Below are positions 39,637 through 52,366 of a DNA stretch of 64,000 nucleotides, piece by piece (within the stretch, counting starts at the first letter, position 1; each line of letters starts with the position of its first letter). Where the stretch lies: NCBI GenBank assembly GCA_004154925.1, contig QJNS01000333.1, positions 1-64,000 of the forward strand, written 5' to 3'. Both the position numbers and the translations under genes were made by a program. This stretch comes from Monosporascus cannonballus. Its lineage: Eukaryota; Ascomycota; Sordariomycetes; Xylariales. Under the pieces are notes generated by a model. The model did not search any database and was not told the origin of the DNA. It saw nothing but the letters and a program-made list of their open reading frames with translations.

Positions 39637-41354
39637 ACTTAGCTAAGGAGTATATAATTCGTCCTTTTTTTTGCGATTTTCGTTTTTTCGTTTCGATTAA
39701 TCTTTTTTTATTATTTTTATTTTGGTAATCCCGTTAATTATATCGATCTATCCAGCTAATACCGCCGTAATCTCCGTTATTAGAAAAAAGCTTTTTAATT
39801 AAAAAACCTGGCCTGATTAATTTACGTAATTCCGTTATTAGGTTCGTTTTTGTAGGATGTAACAACATGTTAATTTTAATATTTAAAATATATTATATTT
39901 GCTAGTAAAGGTTTTTGCCGAAGATTTTTAAAAAAAAATCGTATTTATAAAACTTTCGGAGGTAAATACGGGATAAGATAATTATAAAGAGCTAGGTATA
40001 AAAAAATAGACCGTATTATTTTCCCGTTATATGTTGTTCTAAAATTGGATTCACGTCACCGTTAACGCGTAAGTTTTTTTCTTATTTACGAAAAATAGAT
40101 TCTTTCTATCGAGACGATAAATTTTTGATTTAACGAATCGTCCGGTTGCCAAAAAAGAATTGTTTTCATAAACGAAAGTACCGCAAATATGGTACGGATT
40201 AAATATATCGTTACTTTAAATATCGTTAACGTAAAATATTTACTATTTTTGGAATAATATATTAAGCAATATAATACGTACGTTCGTATTTACGCTTATA
40301 ATATTTTTAAGATTTAAAAACATTTAACAGTATAATAATTTTTAATTATTATATTTAAATAATTAAATCTAATACAATCTAAATACGAATTAATAAAGTT
40401 CGTACGCCCCGAATTATTTGCGAATTTTATTACTTTATTTAAATAATATAAAAAATAATATTTAACAATTATATATTAACGGAAATAATTAAAACGAAAG
40501 GATTCGTACGAAACGTACGTAATGTTAAAGAGACGTTCGTTAGAAATAACCGTAAGCTTTCCAGAGCTAAACGGGGAATATCGTTATCCCTATTTCGCTA
40601 ACCGATTAATATCGTTAACGCCTTGAAACGTATCGTAAGGTTTTATACGCCCCAAGAAAGTAACTGCTGTAATAAGTTTAGCCGTCAATATTATCAAAAA
40701 ACATTTTTTAGTGTATAAAGATACGTACTTTAATAAAAGAATAAAAATTAATACGGAAATAATTAAAAAAACCTTTTAAACGTTACATTATATAACGACA
40801 TCATTATTTAGAGAATTTGTAATATATAGCCGGAATAATTTTATTAATAATTAAGTACGATTTAAAATCGAATATATAATATTATTTTATTTCATATATA
40901 TATATTTTTACCCGAAATAATTCGCCCGTAAAAACGCTTAATACGGTAATAGAAAAAAACGTATATTATATTTTCGATTAATCGATTTATACCCTTGGGA
41001 ACCGGCTTTTTTTTAAAAAAAAATTCGTCTGGAAAAGTTGTACTTATAATTATAAATATAATTTCTATTATTAATACGAACTATAAAGCTTTATATATAT
41101 TATTTATTATATATAGCTTTATAAAAACCTTAGATCTGAGGGTTATTTATAGGGTAATCCTTTTATTATAATTATAGAAAGATTATGGGGTATGTTATGG
41201 AAAAGGGTATCTCTAGCTGGGATTTTCGGGTGATTATTGTTCTTTTCCGAAGCCTTATATCCGTGGATCACCTATAATAAGTGGGATTACCATTTCTTAG
41301 CTTTTTATAAGTTAATATATTTTTAAAAGTTATATATCTGCTCCTTAATAAGTA
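39637..41354. repeat. 1.7-kb repeat, copy 1 (putative DNA transposon)
   Basis: About 1718 bp, colinear with 41402-52208 once that copy's insertions are removed. The ends form a short imperfect inverted repeat: ACTTAGCTAAGGAG on the left, and ACTTATTAAGGAG read from the right. This suggests a DNA transposon, but no transposase motif or target duplication was recognised. The minus strand holds a broken frame with pieces such as QPDDSLNQKFI near 40115-40150. The whole copy is RIP-damaged. It preserves the empty sites for three insertions seen in copy 2. Confidence 0.7.
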
Positions 41355-41600
41355 AAATAATTATAGGCCCGAGTAGCGTTATTACCTAAGACAATTCAGT
41401 TACTTAGTTAAAAAATATATAATTCGGCCGTTTTTTTTACGATTGTCTTTTTTCATTTCGATTAATCTTTTTTTTATTTTTACTTTGTTAATTCTGTTAA
41501 TTATATCGATCGATCCAGTTAATACCGCCGTAATCTCCGTTATTAAAAAAAAATTTAACTAAAAAACCTGGCTTAATTAGTTTACGTAATTCCGTTATTA

Positions 41601-41730
41601 TGTTACAGCCTGGTCACCCGTAAGAGCTCCAGTATATATACAGCTGTAAGCACTAGGATGATCGCTACAATTGCGATCATTCCACCGAACTTTTGCCCTG
41701 GTGGCGTGATGGTATAGTGCAGCCATAACA
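41601..41730. mobile_element. 130-bp TG...CA element, copy 2
   Basis: 130 bp from TGTTACAGCC to AGCCATAACA, matching 31884-32013. A perfect 5-bp duplication, TATTA, lies at 41596-41600 and 41731-41735. Copy 1 of the surrounding repeat, near 39826-39850, has the uninterrupted site (ATTCCGTTATTAGGTTCG), which directly shows insertion. Confidence 0.93.
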
Positions 41731-42781
41731 TATTACGTTCGTTTTCGTAATATATAGCAATATGTTAATCCTAACGTTTAAAATATATTATACTTGCTGG
41801 TAACGGTTTTTGTAGAAGATTTTAAAAAAGGCGTATTTACAAAATTTTCGAAAGTAATTACCGAATAAGGTAATCGTAAGGAGTTAGATATAAGGAAATA
41901 AGCCGTATTATTCTTCTGTTATATTTCGTTATAAAATTGGATTAACGTTATCGTTAATGCCTAATTCTTTTTTTCTTATTTAAGAAAGCTGGACCTTTTT
42001 TTATTTAAACAATAAATTTTCGATTTGACAAATCGTTCCGCTCCTAAAAAAAAGATCGTTTTTTAACGAAAATATCGCAAATACAGTACGAATTAAGTAT
42101 ATTGCCGCCTTAAATATTATTAATACAAAATATCTGTTTTTTTCCAAATAATATATTAAATAATACGATACATATATTTGCGATTGCATTTATAATATCC
42201 TTAAAATTTAAAGGCGTTTAGCGATATAATAATTTTAAGTATTATATTTAAATCATTAAATTTAATGTAAATTAAACGCCAATTAATCAAGTTCGTACGC
42301 GCCGAAATATTTAAAATTTTTATTATGCCGTTTAAGCAATACAAAAAATAATATTTAACGATTATATATTAACAGAAATAATTAAAACGAAGAGATTAGT
42401 ACGGAACGTACGTAACCTTAAGAGGACGTTTGTCGCAAATAACCGTAAGTTCCTCGGAGTCAAACGGGTAATATCGCTGCTCTTATTTCGCTAACCGATT
42501 AACGTATCGTTAGTCTCTTAAGACGTACCGTAAGATTATATACGTTTTAAGGAAGCAACTGCCATAATAGGTTTAATCGCCGATATTATTAAAAAGCGTT
42601 TTTTAACCTATAAAAGTATATATTATAATAAAGGAATGGAAATTAATACGGCAGTAATTAAAAACAGTTTTAAATGTTGCGTTAAATAATCACATTATTA
42701 TTTAAGAAATTTATAATATATAGTCGGAATAATTTTAGTAATAATTAAATGCGACCTGAAATCGGATATATAATAACTTAT

Positions 42782-42813
<32 letters not shown>

Positions 42814-43139
42814 TTACTCGAAATAATTCGTCTGTAAGAATACCTAATACGGTAGTGGAAAAAAACATAAGGCGACCCCCCCACCAACGCCCCATCCCCT
42901 TAATGCGCTACTCCATAACCGCGTTGCGCGTTGATCCACTTACTGATTTCTTTCTCTATAAAAAGCTTCTTAATAATGCTTTTTAAAAATTGAAAAAATT
43001 ACCTTCTTATTTACCAAAATCTGCGTTTTCGAACGATATGCAGTTTTCGGCTTAATTCTGCGCGGCGTAAGCGATTAATGAAGTAAAACGTGGGAGATTT
43101 TTACGTTTAATTTCTAAAGGCTACTAGGTTAACAGACGA

Positions 43140-45060
43140 TATATATTACGCCATATCTAAGGTATGCCGACGAAACAAAAGATTAATAAAATTCGTTAAA
43201 AATTATTACGAATTTAAAAGGAAGTTTTAACTTATTGGGTTATTATATAGGGTTAATTAGACTATATATCACCTTATTCGCAATTTCGCTTATACGTATA
43301 GCGCTTCCTAATTAATAACGGCAACCTTAAATACCTAAGAAAAGATTAGGTAGCCCGATTTTTGCGTCGTTATCCTAAAATCAGGATTTTTAAGGTACGG
43401 CGATCGATTATAAGCGTTTAAATGGCGTTTTCCCGGCCTTTATGTGACGGCTAGGAGGTTTAACCAACTATTAAACCTTAAGTCGACGGGTTTATGTTGG
43501 CAGGAGTATCGTGGGAATCTGAGCAATAGATACAGTAATCGTGTCACGTCTCGTAATTCCAAGGGTGCCTTGGGTAACGATGTTATATTGCAAGCTGAAG
43601 CTATCTAAACTATGGAAATAATGAGCGTATATATCTTCCTCCCTTTTGGCTTCATCACTTGTGATCATACGGCTGGTAATGATCATGATCGCTTGTGATC
43701 CCCTTTGCTCACTTCTGATCACTGGCTTGGCAGTGATCACCGTCACGTGACCTCATGTGGTGGCCCGTGTGATCCTTGTTTGACCGTTTCTTGAGGCCGG
43801 AGCTTGTTGGGTCGTAACACTTTACTAACGTTTTATTCGAACGTTTCGTTTTGCCGGAAGTTAAAGTTATTAAGTGGAAAACCCGATATAACGTAAACGA
43901 AATCGGAATAATAAAAAGCATAGGTAAAAAAATTTTTATTTTCGAAAAAGCTTTTAAGAAATATATCTTTTTAAAAAATACATCCAAAAGAAAGTAAATT
44001 ATTATAATCGCATATATTAGTACTAACGGATATTCGTTATTACTTTTCGTAATTTTTAACGGTGTTAACGTACAATAATAATGGTTTTTTAATTCGGGCG
44101 ATAAAATATACGAAAGCTAATATTTTATTATTTTAAAAAACGGCTCGACGAATATCGAAATCGGCTTAAAATAGTTTCGTAAAGTTTTTATCCCTTATAT
44201 TAAGCCCAAGAACCCGGACGAATGGAAACTATTGGTAATCGACGGCCATAATAGCTATATTACTGAAAAATTCATATGGATATATTTTCAGAATAAGATA
44301 TATATTATTTTCCTGCCTATCTACGTTTTCTATATTTTCCAGCCTTTTAATATAGATATATTTGCCACCCTGAAACGGAAGTTCCGCTATTAGTTCCGCG
44401 AACGTTATTACGGGCAAACTTCCGAAGCTACTAATAAAACCGATTTCTTTTAAGCGTTTTCGTAAACGTAAAAAAAAGTTATAATAATTTCGAAATATAT
44501 TATAAAAAATCGAAAAGTTATAAGTTTATAATTTATTAATAAGTTAAAAGTTTTAAATAATAAATACGTTAAAAAAAAGGGCGATAAGAAATATATCCGC
44601 CTTAGGTTCGATTCGTACCTTGAAATATCCTGATTTTTTTACCCAAATAACTGCTTTAAATATTAAAATACCTAAATTATTTAAGGAATTAACCCGGTTC
44701 GAAAAATCCTTGATAAAAGTTAATTTAACGTACGGAAATCCTACCGTATCCCTTTTGTTCCGTAAGTTTATTAAGGCCTTTAACGATAAAATTACCAAAT
44801 TTTCCGCCGCCGAAATTCGTAATAATTAATTAACTGTAACCCTTAAAAAAACGAAGCCCAAAATACGCAGGAAGGTAAAACTTAAACCAAATAAGGATTT
44901 CGTAAAAATGATCTCGGTCAGGAAAGTAAAAATAGGGCTAAAGGCCCTTACGAAGGGAGGTTCTACCGTCACTCGGCGAAATTAACAACAAAACGAGCTT
45001 TCCGAAAGCGAAGAAAAGAGCAAGGAGGAAGCGGATTACATCGTTATACGTATGCGTTAG
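43140..45060 (+). pseudogene. Fot1/pogo-type transposase, interrupted
   Basis: The N-terminal part (about 43150-43440) ends in 'VARFLRRYPKI', like the Tc5/CENP-B-type DNA-binding helix region of Fot1 transposases. After the inserted LTR the DDE domain resumes: 'YNVNEIGI' near 43890-43915 (the YN.DE.G motif) and 'LLVIDGHNSYITEKF' near 44230-44275 (the LILDGHxSHxTxEF motif). 'QPFNIDIFATLKRKF' follows near 44340-44390. A C-terminal region runs to about 45059, including the open piece 44620-44829. The family is DDE_1. Stops and the 377-bp LTR insertion disrupt it. Confidence 0.85.
43443..43819 (-). mobile_element. 377-bp solo LTR (Gypsy) inside the transposase
   Basis: 377 bp from TGTGACGGCTAGG to GGGTCGTAACA with a perfect 5-bp duplication, CTTTA at 43438-43442 and 43820-43824. 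The backbone matches the LTRs of elements 1-3. Its cassette is unique, built on TGATCAC repeats (about 43650-43745). It is clearly richer in G+C than its surroundings, so it largely escaped RIP or inserted late. Short minus-strand open frames across it are not genes. Confidence 0.93.
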
Positions 45061-45333
45061 TTTGGAATCAATTGATTAAGTGGTTGTTGAAATATTGTTA
45101 TATATATTAAAGAGTTGTGTTAGCGATGGCTTCAAAATTGGGTGGCGCGTTAAGGGGATGGGGCGTTGGGGGGGGGGTCGCCTTGTATTATATTTTCGAT
45201 TAATTAATTTATACTTTCAGAAACCGGTTTTTTAAGAAAAGTCCGTCCGGGAAAATTATGCTTATAATTGCAGTTTTAGCTTTTATTATTATTACGAACT
45301 ACAAAGCTCTATATATGTTGTTTATTATATATA

Positions 45334-45738
45334 TGTAACGAGCTATAGAGTTTAACCAACTATTAAACCTTAAGTTGACGGGTTTATGTTGGCAGGAGTA
45401 TCGTGGGAATCTGAGCAATGGATACAGTAATCGTATTACGTCTTTTAATACCGGAAATGCCTTATTGCAAACGATTAATATTAATAAATATTACAAACTA
45501 AAGTTATTTAAATTATGGAATTAATAAACGTATATATTTTTATTCTCGCTTAAATTACTTAACCGGCTTAAGCCCTTAAGCCTCTTAAGCCTTTTAAGCC
45601 ACCTGCTGGCTTAACCGGCTTAAAGGCGCCAAGCCTTTGAGCCCTTTAAGCTAATCACGTGATCTTCTTAGTATGGTCGGGCTTAAATGCCCAAGTTTTC
45701 CGACCGTTTAAAAAAGCTAAGATCGTTAGGTTATAATA
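45334..45738 (-). repeat. 3' LTR of Gypsy element 5
   Basis: 405 bp with a GGCTTAAGCC-type cassette (about 45555-45660). It is RIP-damaged over its whole length. Confidence 0.9.
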
Positions 45739-48700
45739 CGATTTTTCCCATTTCAGGATCTTTATTCTTAAAGATTATTCCGTCTATTTATTAATTTTGG
45801 TAAATAACTTTTTCTTTTTCATATTCATTATGTCGGGTCGTATTAAAAAATCCCGTTTCCGTAAACGTATTAATATTTTTATCTTTGCAAAATCTATTAT
45901 TCTGTTAAGTTTTATTATACCTTAAGAAAACTTTTGTTTTCGTTACCGTTTTATCGGCGTATTTTGCAAAACGTATCGTAATTTTGGGAAATGCGTCCCT
46001 TATACGTAATACGGTAGTTTTTGCAATTTGTTTAGCCTTTTAGAATTTAAATATAAAAAATTTCTTAATAAAGAAAACCGTTTGGAACGCGAAAAAAAAT
46101 AAGCCCGTAAAACCTTGCGTAATATTGCAAACAAATTAAACCGCCTGCAGAAATAACAGAAGTTGCTTCGCCGTCGTGGGATTAAAATATTTCGTTATGG
46201 TATTCAGGGTGCGGAGGCGATGGAAAAGTTTGAACGCTTCGAAAAGAAATAAGAATAATTGGAGCCGCCGTTGTAGCTGCCACGTTAATATAGGCCGTAG
46301 CCGACTGGCCCGATATCCCGGCTACTGACTGGGCGACTTTTGACTGGGACGTGCCCGTCGTTGCTGGTAAAAGTTCTTTAATAGGCCTTAGGCGTTAATA
46401 AGATTTTTGGCGGGTTCCCAGGTGTTTTCGGAATTTGGGTATTTTTTTTATTTGATTAGGTATTAGGTAAATCTATTTTGTTTTCGTATATTAAATATTT
46501 TTTCCACTTTATATATTTATTTGTTTTTTACTTTTATATTGTTTTATGCCGTATATACCTTAATCGTATTTGTTATTAATTTAAATAAAGAAATGTAAAA
46601 AATTAAATAAAATTTAACTTTTGGTTAAAATTCTAATTAGTAATTATTTTTAAGACTTTTTTAGCGATTTTATATAAACCGATATATTTGATATCGAGTT
46701 TTTTGCTGGGTCGTTTTATTTAAATATTTTTTGGTGCAGCTATCGTAATTATTTTAACGTAAGGATTATTTTGATATTGATTAAATTATTATTGCGTATT
46801 TTTTTGGTAAATTTCTAAAGTAAAACCAAAATTTACGTTCGCAAATATTATTTTAATATTTTCGTAGTAACTAGTGTTATAAGTTAATTATATAATTGGT
46901 AATTTCTTAACTTAATTATTTTGTTCATAATTAATATAATATTGTAAGTAAATTTTTAAGGTTTGATTTATTCGTTTTGTTTATTTATTTGTTTAAGGTT
47001 TGAACGCGCTGGATAACTTGTAATTTAGGCCGATTTATGCTATAAGGCTTTACCAAAACTTAGATACAAATATTAATCCTTTATTTAATATGATTTTTAT
47101 TAGTAATTTATATATGTTAAAAATATATTTAAAAAAAATATATGCCAGTTATTCGGCGTTTATATTCTTATAATATAATAAGAAATAAGAAAATTTCGTA
47201 AATCGGTCGATTATTACGAAAATGCTATCGTAATATATTCTCGTAATTAAATCTTTTGGTATAAAAAGTTTGGTAATAAAATTAAATATAATGAAATATT
47301 ATAGTTGTTTTATAATTAGTAATAACTGTAATTCTTTGTATAGCTTATGTCGTCGAGCCTTTACTTTGGCGTAAATATCGCATTACCGTATGATTTTCTA
47401 TACTGTTAATTTTATTTTAGGAAAGGAATATATACGTTAAAGTCTTTTTAAGGTTTTAGGGATTTCTGGATATCCATATAATTAATATTTATATATTTTT
47501 CGTATTAAATCTTTTTGATATTTTTCTAGAATTTATATTTCATCCGTGCTTTGGTTTTTTAAGAGATTATCGTTATATTGTTAAATTCTTTAATATATAT
47601 TGCAAAGTATTACCCGAATTATCGCAATTTATCGTAAGCGTAAATATTTTTTATGGTAATATTAAAAATTATACAGCTAATTTTAACTAATTCTTTTTCG
47701 AATTTTGGTCGTTTACTTAAAGTATTTATTCTGCCGTTCTTTAATCCTTTTTTGTGGATAATAACGAAGTTAAAGTTCGCCAATTTTTCTGCGTATTTTA
47801 ATTATTATTTTATAAGCTTTTTGGTTGTGGTAAATTGGGTAAGATTTTGATAATTCTTATAAACCTTAACCTGGTATAAGTTTCTCTTTAGGAAATACTT
47901 AAATTCCCGAAATGCCATAATAATGGCCATAAAATTTTTGTCTGGAATACTGTAATTAAGTTTGGTTTTTTTAACTTATATGAAAAAAATATAATAAGGT
48001 GCAATTTGCTTTAATTATTTTATTATTCGATTATTATATTTAACGCGTAATCCGAAATATCGGTTTTTAATTTAACAAAGCGGTTTAAATCGTATATAAT
48101 TAATATTAATTCGTTAGTAATTATATCTTTAATATCTTAAAATGTCTTTTTTATATTTATTATCCATTTAAATTCTTTTTTTTTTGATAAAATTTATTCG
48201 GGGTATAATTATTTTGTTAAAGTTTCGAATAAATTTCCTGTAATAGTTGGCAAATTCGAGGAATGCCTGTACCTTTTTAATTATCGTTAACGTCTGCCAT
48301 TTTATGATTACAGCGATTTTTTAGGGTTTATTTTGATATATTCTGGGGTAATAATATGTCCCAGATATTTTATTTCCTATATATAAAATTAACTTTTTTT
48401 TAAGTTAATAAATAACCTTACGTTCTATAAAATTTGAAAAATTTTATCAATATATTTTATATATGCTTTTTTTATTTTCGAAAAAATAAAAATGTCGTCG
48501 AGATAGTAAATAACAAAAATATCGAGGTATTTTCGTAATACGTAATTAATTATTCGCTGGAAAGTTGTTGGTATATTCGTAAATCCTATTAGTATAACTA
48601 AATATTTAAATAATTCGTATTTCGTTTTAAAAGTTATTTTTTATTCGTATTATTTTTTAATCTTAATAAAATTATATCCGTTTCTGAGATCGAATATTAT

Positions 48701-51560
48701 GAATTATTTGGCTTCGTAAAGTCGGTCTTTTATTTCCGTAATTAAAAGTAATAGTATTTAATTTTTAATAATAATATCGTTTAATTGTTCATAATTAATT
48801 ACAAATCGTAATTTCCTATTTTCTTTTTAATACGAAAAATATAAGGTATTTTGTTGGTAATTTCGAAAATTAAATTTATCCTTTTTATAATCGATTTTTC
48901 AGGTATTTTCTAAAAGTACGTAACTTATTTTTACTAAGGTTGTAAATAAGGTAAAACTTTGTCGAAAATCCTTTTTAATGATTATTTTATAATTTTATTC
49001 GTTATATTCTACTAATTTCTTATTAAGTTTTTTTTGAAATATTATTTATATTTATAATATTATAATAATATATTAATTAAATTTTTAAATTTTTTAAATT
49101 ATTGTTCTTGTTATTTTAAATCGTTATTTAATTATTTTAATTTCGTTTTAATAATAGTAACGATACGTCGTATTTTTCTCTAATACCCGTTTTTTTATAT
49201 TTTGTTCCTTTAGGTAATAAAATATCTATCGTATCCTTATGCCTATATTTATTATTATTATCGATCGAATATTAAGATTTTAATTTTTTCTTTTTTTATT
49301 TATTAATAAAGAATAAAGTAAATTTTACCTGGCTAGTTCCGCCGTTAATTAAAATTCCGTATTGGCGTATTTATAATAATTCTAAGATCATATTATAATT
49401 TTTAAATAAAACGATATCGAAATTAATTATTTAATATTATCCTTTAATAAAAATCTCGAAATAATCAATTTCGCGTATAATTTTTCCGTTATCGTAAACG
49501 AATTCCTAACTTTTGGCATTCGTCGCTATATAAGGTTTTAATTTGTATCTTTATAACAATTTGAATTTATTAATTATATCCGGTATAATATAATTTCCGC
49601 CTAAAGTTCCGTAATCCACCATTGCAATATATTAATACGTTTTAATTCGTATATTTAAAGTAATAAAGTTATTAATGTTTTTTATTTTTATATTTAAAGC
49701 CTTTTTTGGGAATTTCCTTTAATTTCTCTAGGTTTCGTTATTTTGCAGCTTTTTTAGAAGTAACCTTTTTTTAATTTTTGTTCGAATTTATTAAGCCTTA
49801 TTTATGTTTTTTCGTTTAACGTATCAAGTTGTTATAATTATCGTTATTACTGGCGTATTATTTTTTCGAACCGTATTAATTATTCTTAATTTTCTTATAA
49901 TTTTTTTCCTTATAAAATAAATTATTTTTTTATATTTATAATTATATTTTATTATACGTCGTTCTGATTATCGTTTTAAAGATTTTCTATAAATTAACGT
50001 ATTTTTTCCTTAATAACCTTTTTTTTCTTAAGGATCCGTAATAATTTTTTGGCAATATTTTTTTACCGTATATTAAATTAACTTTTTTTCCGTTTGGTAA
50101 TTACATTATCTATAATAATAAAAGGGGTTTTCTTACAGACATTATTTTTTAGGCCAGCTTTTTATTTCGGTTAACTGCTAAATATCTTTTAGGGTTATAA
50201 TTCGAAACTGTCGATATTATTATTTATTATTTTTGTTATACCCGGTACGGTTTAAAAAATCGAATTTTTCGTAATATATACAGGTAATTCGTGCATAAAT
50301 ATATTATTTCCATTTTTCGTAATCGGGATATTTTCGTTATCGACAGTATATAGCATATATTTTGCCGTATCGATCAAATATTCCGGGATAAATTTTTTTA
50401 TTTAATTCTGGTATTCGCATAATTATTTTTATAATATTTCTTATTATGCTTGCGATATTTGCTAAGTTAATATTTTGGTTTTTTATATTTTTCGTCAAAT
50501 TTCTTATAATAATAATCCCGGTTGGACTTTTTATCGAAAGCCTAATATATATTTGGCTTAAATTATATTAATAACTTTACTATCGTTTTTTTAATTATTC
50601 CTGGATTATTTTTCCGGTATAAGGGTCTAATTATCTTATCGTAACTTTTTGGGTTTTTTATATTTATAAGCCTTATATCCTATTTTGCCGTAATTAAAGC
50701 ATTTAATCTGGCTCTAATCTTATTAATAGGTAACGTCGAATTCCATAGGTCCTAGCGCCGTTCTATAAGAAATAAAAGGTACGTTTCGTTTTTTCCCCTA
50801 GTTAAACTTATTATATTCCGAACATAAAATATATTATTTTTTATATCGTTTCTTAAGTTATCGGTTATTAATTTTAATTATTTTTATAATATACCGGTCT
50901 AAAGCAATTAATCATTTAATCCGAATAATTTTATTTCTTATGTTATTTTTAAGCTTTTTATAAAATATATTAATAAAGATATTAGCTTTGCTATTTCTTT
51001 ATTTTACCTTAGCCGCAAAACTTTTAAAGGTTACGGCGTACTTAAATATAAGTTTTTTTTTGTCGGAATTATAAGAATTATTAAGCCGTTAATCGTTTTT
51101 TATCCGGATTGCCGAAATTATCGCGTACTTTATTTTCGAAATTAATATAAATTAAAAAAATCTCGTTAATAAAATCTTCCTTATTTATTTATTTTATTTT
51201 CAAAACGTTTTTCATAATAAGCTTAAATTAATTAACCGTGTTTCTTATTAGGTATATTTTTATTATTAGGATTATATTTACCAAATCGTTAAGGTTTAAG
51301 AAATAAAAATAAACTTATATCTAAATTAAAAAAATCTAAGGGTTACCTTTTCCATCGTAAGGTTATGGCTTTTTTGGCTTTATACGGACGAAAAAAGGTT
51401 AGGCAGGTGGCGTCGCCCTAAGTTATCGGATTTTTTTCTCCAGTTCCCGAATTCGAGCCTAAAGTTATTAAATAAGGGTTTCCTAAATGCTGGTCGACAT
51501 CTTGACAGTATTAAGTATTACTCAGAGTTTGACGGTATTACTGAATAAAAATTTGTAACA

Positions 51561-51965
51561 TATAATAAGCTATAAGGTTTAACCAATTATTAAACCTTAA
51601 GTTAACGGGTTTATATTAATAGGAATATCGTAAGAATTTAAGCAATAAATATAATAATCGTATTACATCTCTTAATACCGGAAATACTTTATTATAAACG
51701 ATTAATATTAATAAATATTGCAAACTAAAGCTATTTAAATTATGGAATTAATAAACGTATATATCCTTGTTCTGGCTCAAACTACTTAACCGGCTTAAGC
51801 CCTTGAGCCCCTTGAGCCTCTTAAGCCACCTACTGGCTCAACCGGCTCAAAGGCGCCAAGCCCTTGAGCCCTTTGAGCCAATCACGTGATCTTCTTGGCA
51901 TGGTCGGGCTTGAGTGCCCAAGCTCTCCGACCGTTTGGGGAAGCCAAGATCGTTAGGTCATAACA
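51561..51965 (-). repeat. 5' LTR of Gypsy element 5, RIP boundary inside
   Basis: 405 bp. The left half is RIP-damaged. From about 51,770 the sequence is normal (CTTGAGCCCTTTGAGCCAATC against CTTTGAGCCCTTTAAGCTAATC in the other LTR). Confidence 0.9.
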
Positions 51966-52366
51966 ATATAGCTTTACGAAAACGTTAAATCTGGAGGGTG
52001 CCTATGGGGTAATCTTTTTATTATAGCCACAGAAAGATCAGGGGGTATGTCATGGAAAAGGGCACCCCTAGCTGGGGTCTTCGGGTGATTGTTGTTCCTT
52101 TCCGAAGCCCTATATCAGTAGATCACCCATAACAAGTGGGATCACCACTTCCTAGCTTCCTACAAGTCAATATACCTTCAAGAGCTGTGTATCTGCTCCT
52201 TAGTAAGTGTGACATCTTACTTTTTCTGTCATCCTGCGCCATGTTCTTGGTGTGCTATGATGGTTGCTGCAGCACAAGAAAATTTTCCCGATTTCTGTAT
52301 GGAGCGACACCGTTTACTGAGCTACTCGGCAGGGCTTCTCTCCCGTAGAAATAGGCTTTATAGACC

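Larger units (their letters stand above)
42870..45185 (+). mobile_element. Fot1/pogo-type DNA transposon with G/C-rich terminal repeats
   Basis: About 2.3 kb between long terminal inverted repeats: left AAGGCGACCCCCCC...CCCCATCCCCTTAATGCGC (42869-42908), right its near-perfect complement (45145-45184). TA dinucleotides border it at 42868-42869 and 45186-45187, consistent with the TA target of Tc1/mariner elements. Copy 1 of the surrounding repeat (near 40950-40975) lacks it. Transposase remnants on the plus strand flank a nested solo LTR (43443-43819). Both the RIP and the LTR make it inactive. Confidence 0.85.
45334..51965 (-). mobile_element. Complete Gypsy-type LTR retrotransposon 5
   Basis: 6.6 kb in minus orientation, with 405-bp LTRs (45334-45738, 51561-51965) and a perfect target duplication, ATATA at 45329-45333 and 51966-51970. 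The minus strand keeps RT 'YLDDI' at about 48491-48505 and a zinc knuckle near 50660-50715 (KCFNYGKIGYKAYKY). The empty site is present in copy 1 of the surrounding repeat near 41100-41125. The body is RIP-inactivated, but the outer 200 bp of the right LTR is undamaged. Confidence 0.93.
41402..52208. repeat. 1.7-kb repeat, copy 2, split by insertions
   Basis: Segments 41402-42869, 45186-45333 and 51966-52208 together align to copy 1. They are separated by a Fot1-like transposon and a Gypsy element, and the first segment also holds a 130-bp element. The left part is RIP-damaged. The last segment (51966-52208) has normal composition and shows the undamaged state of 41100-41354. The right end CTCCTTAGTAAGT mirrors the left end ACTTAGTTAAAAAA, where copy 1 has ACTTAGCTAAGGAG. 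Confidence 0.75.

Noticed and set aside
43492..43987. 84- and 92-codon minus-strand frames
   Set aside because: They run across the solo LTR and antisense to the transposase remnant.
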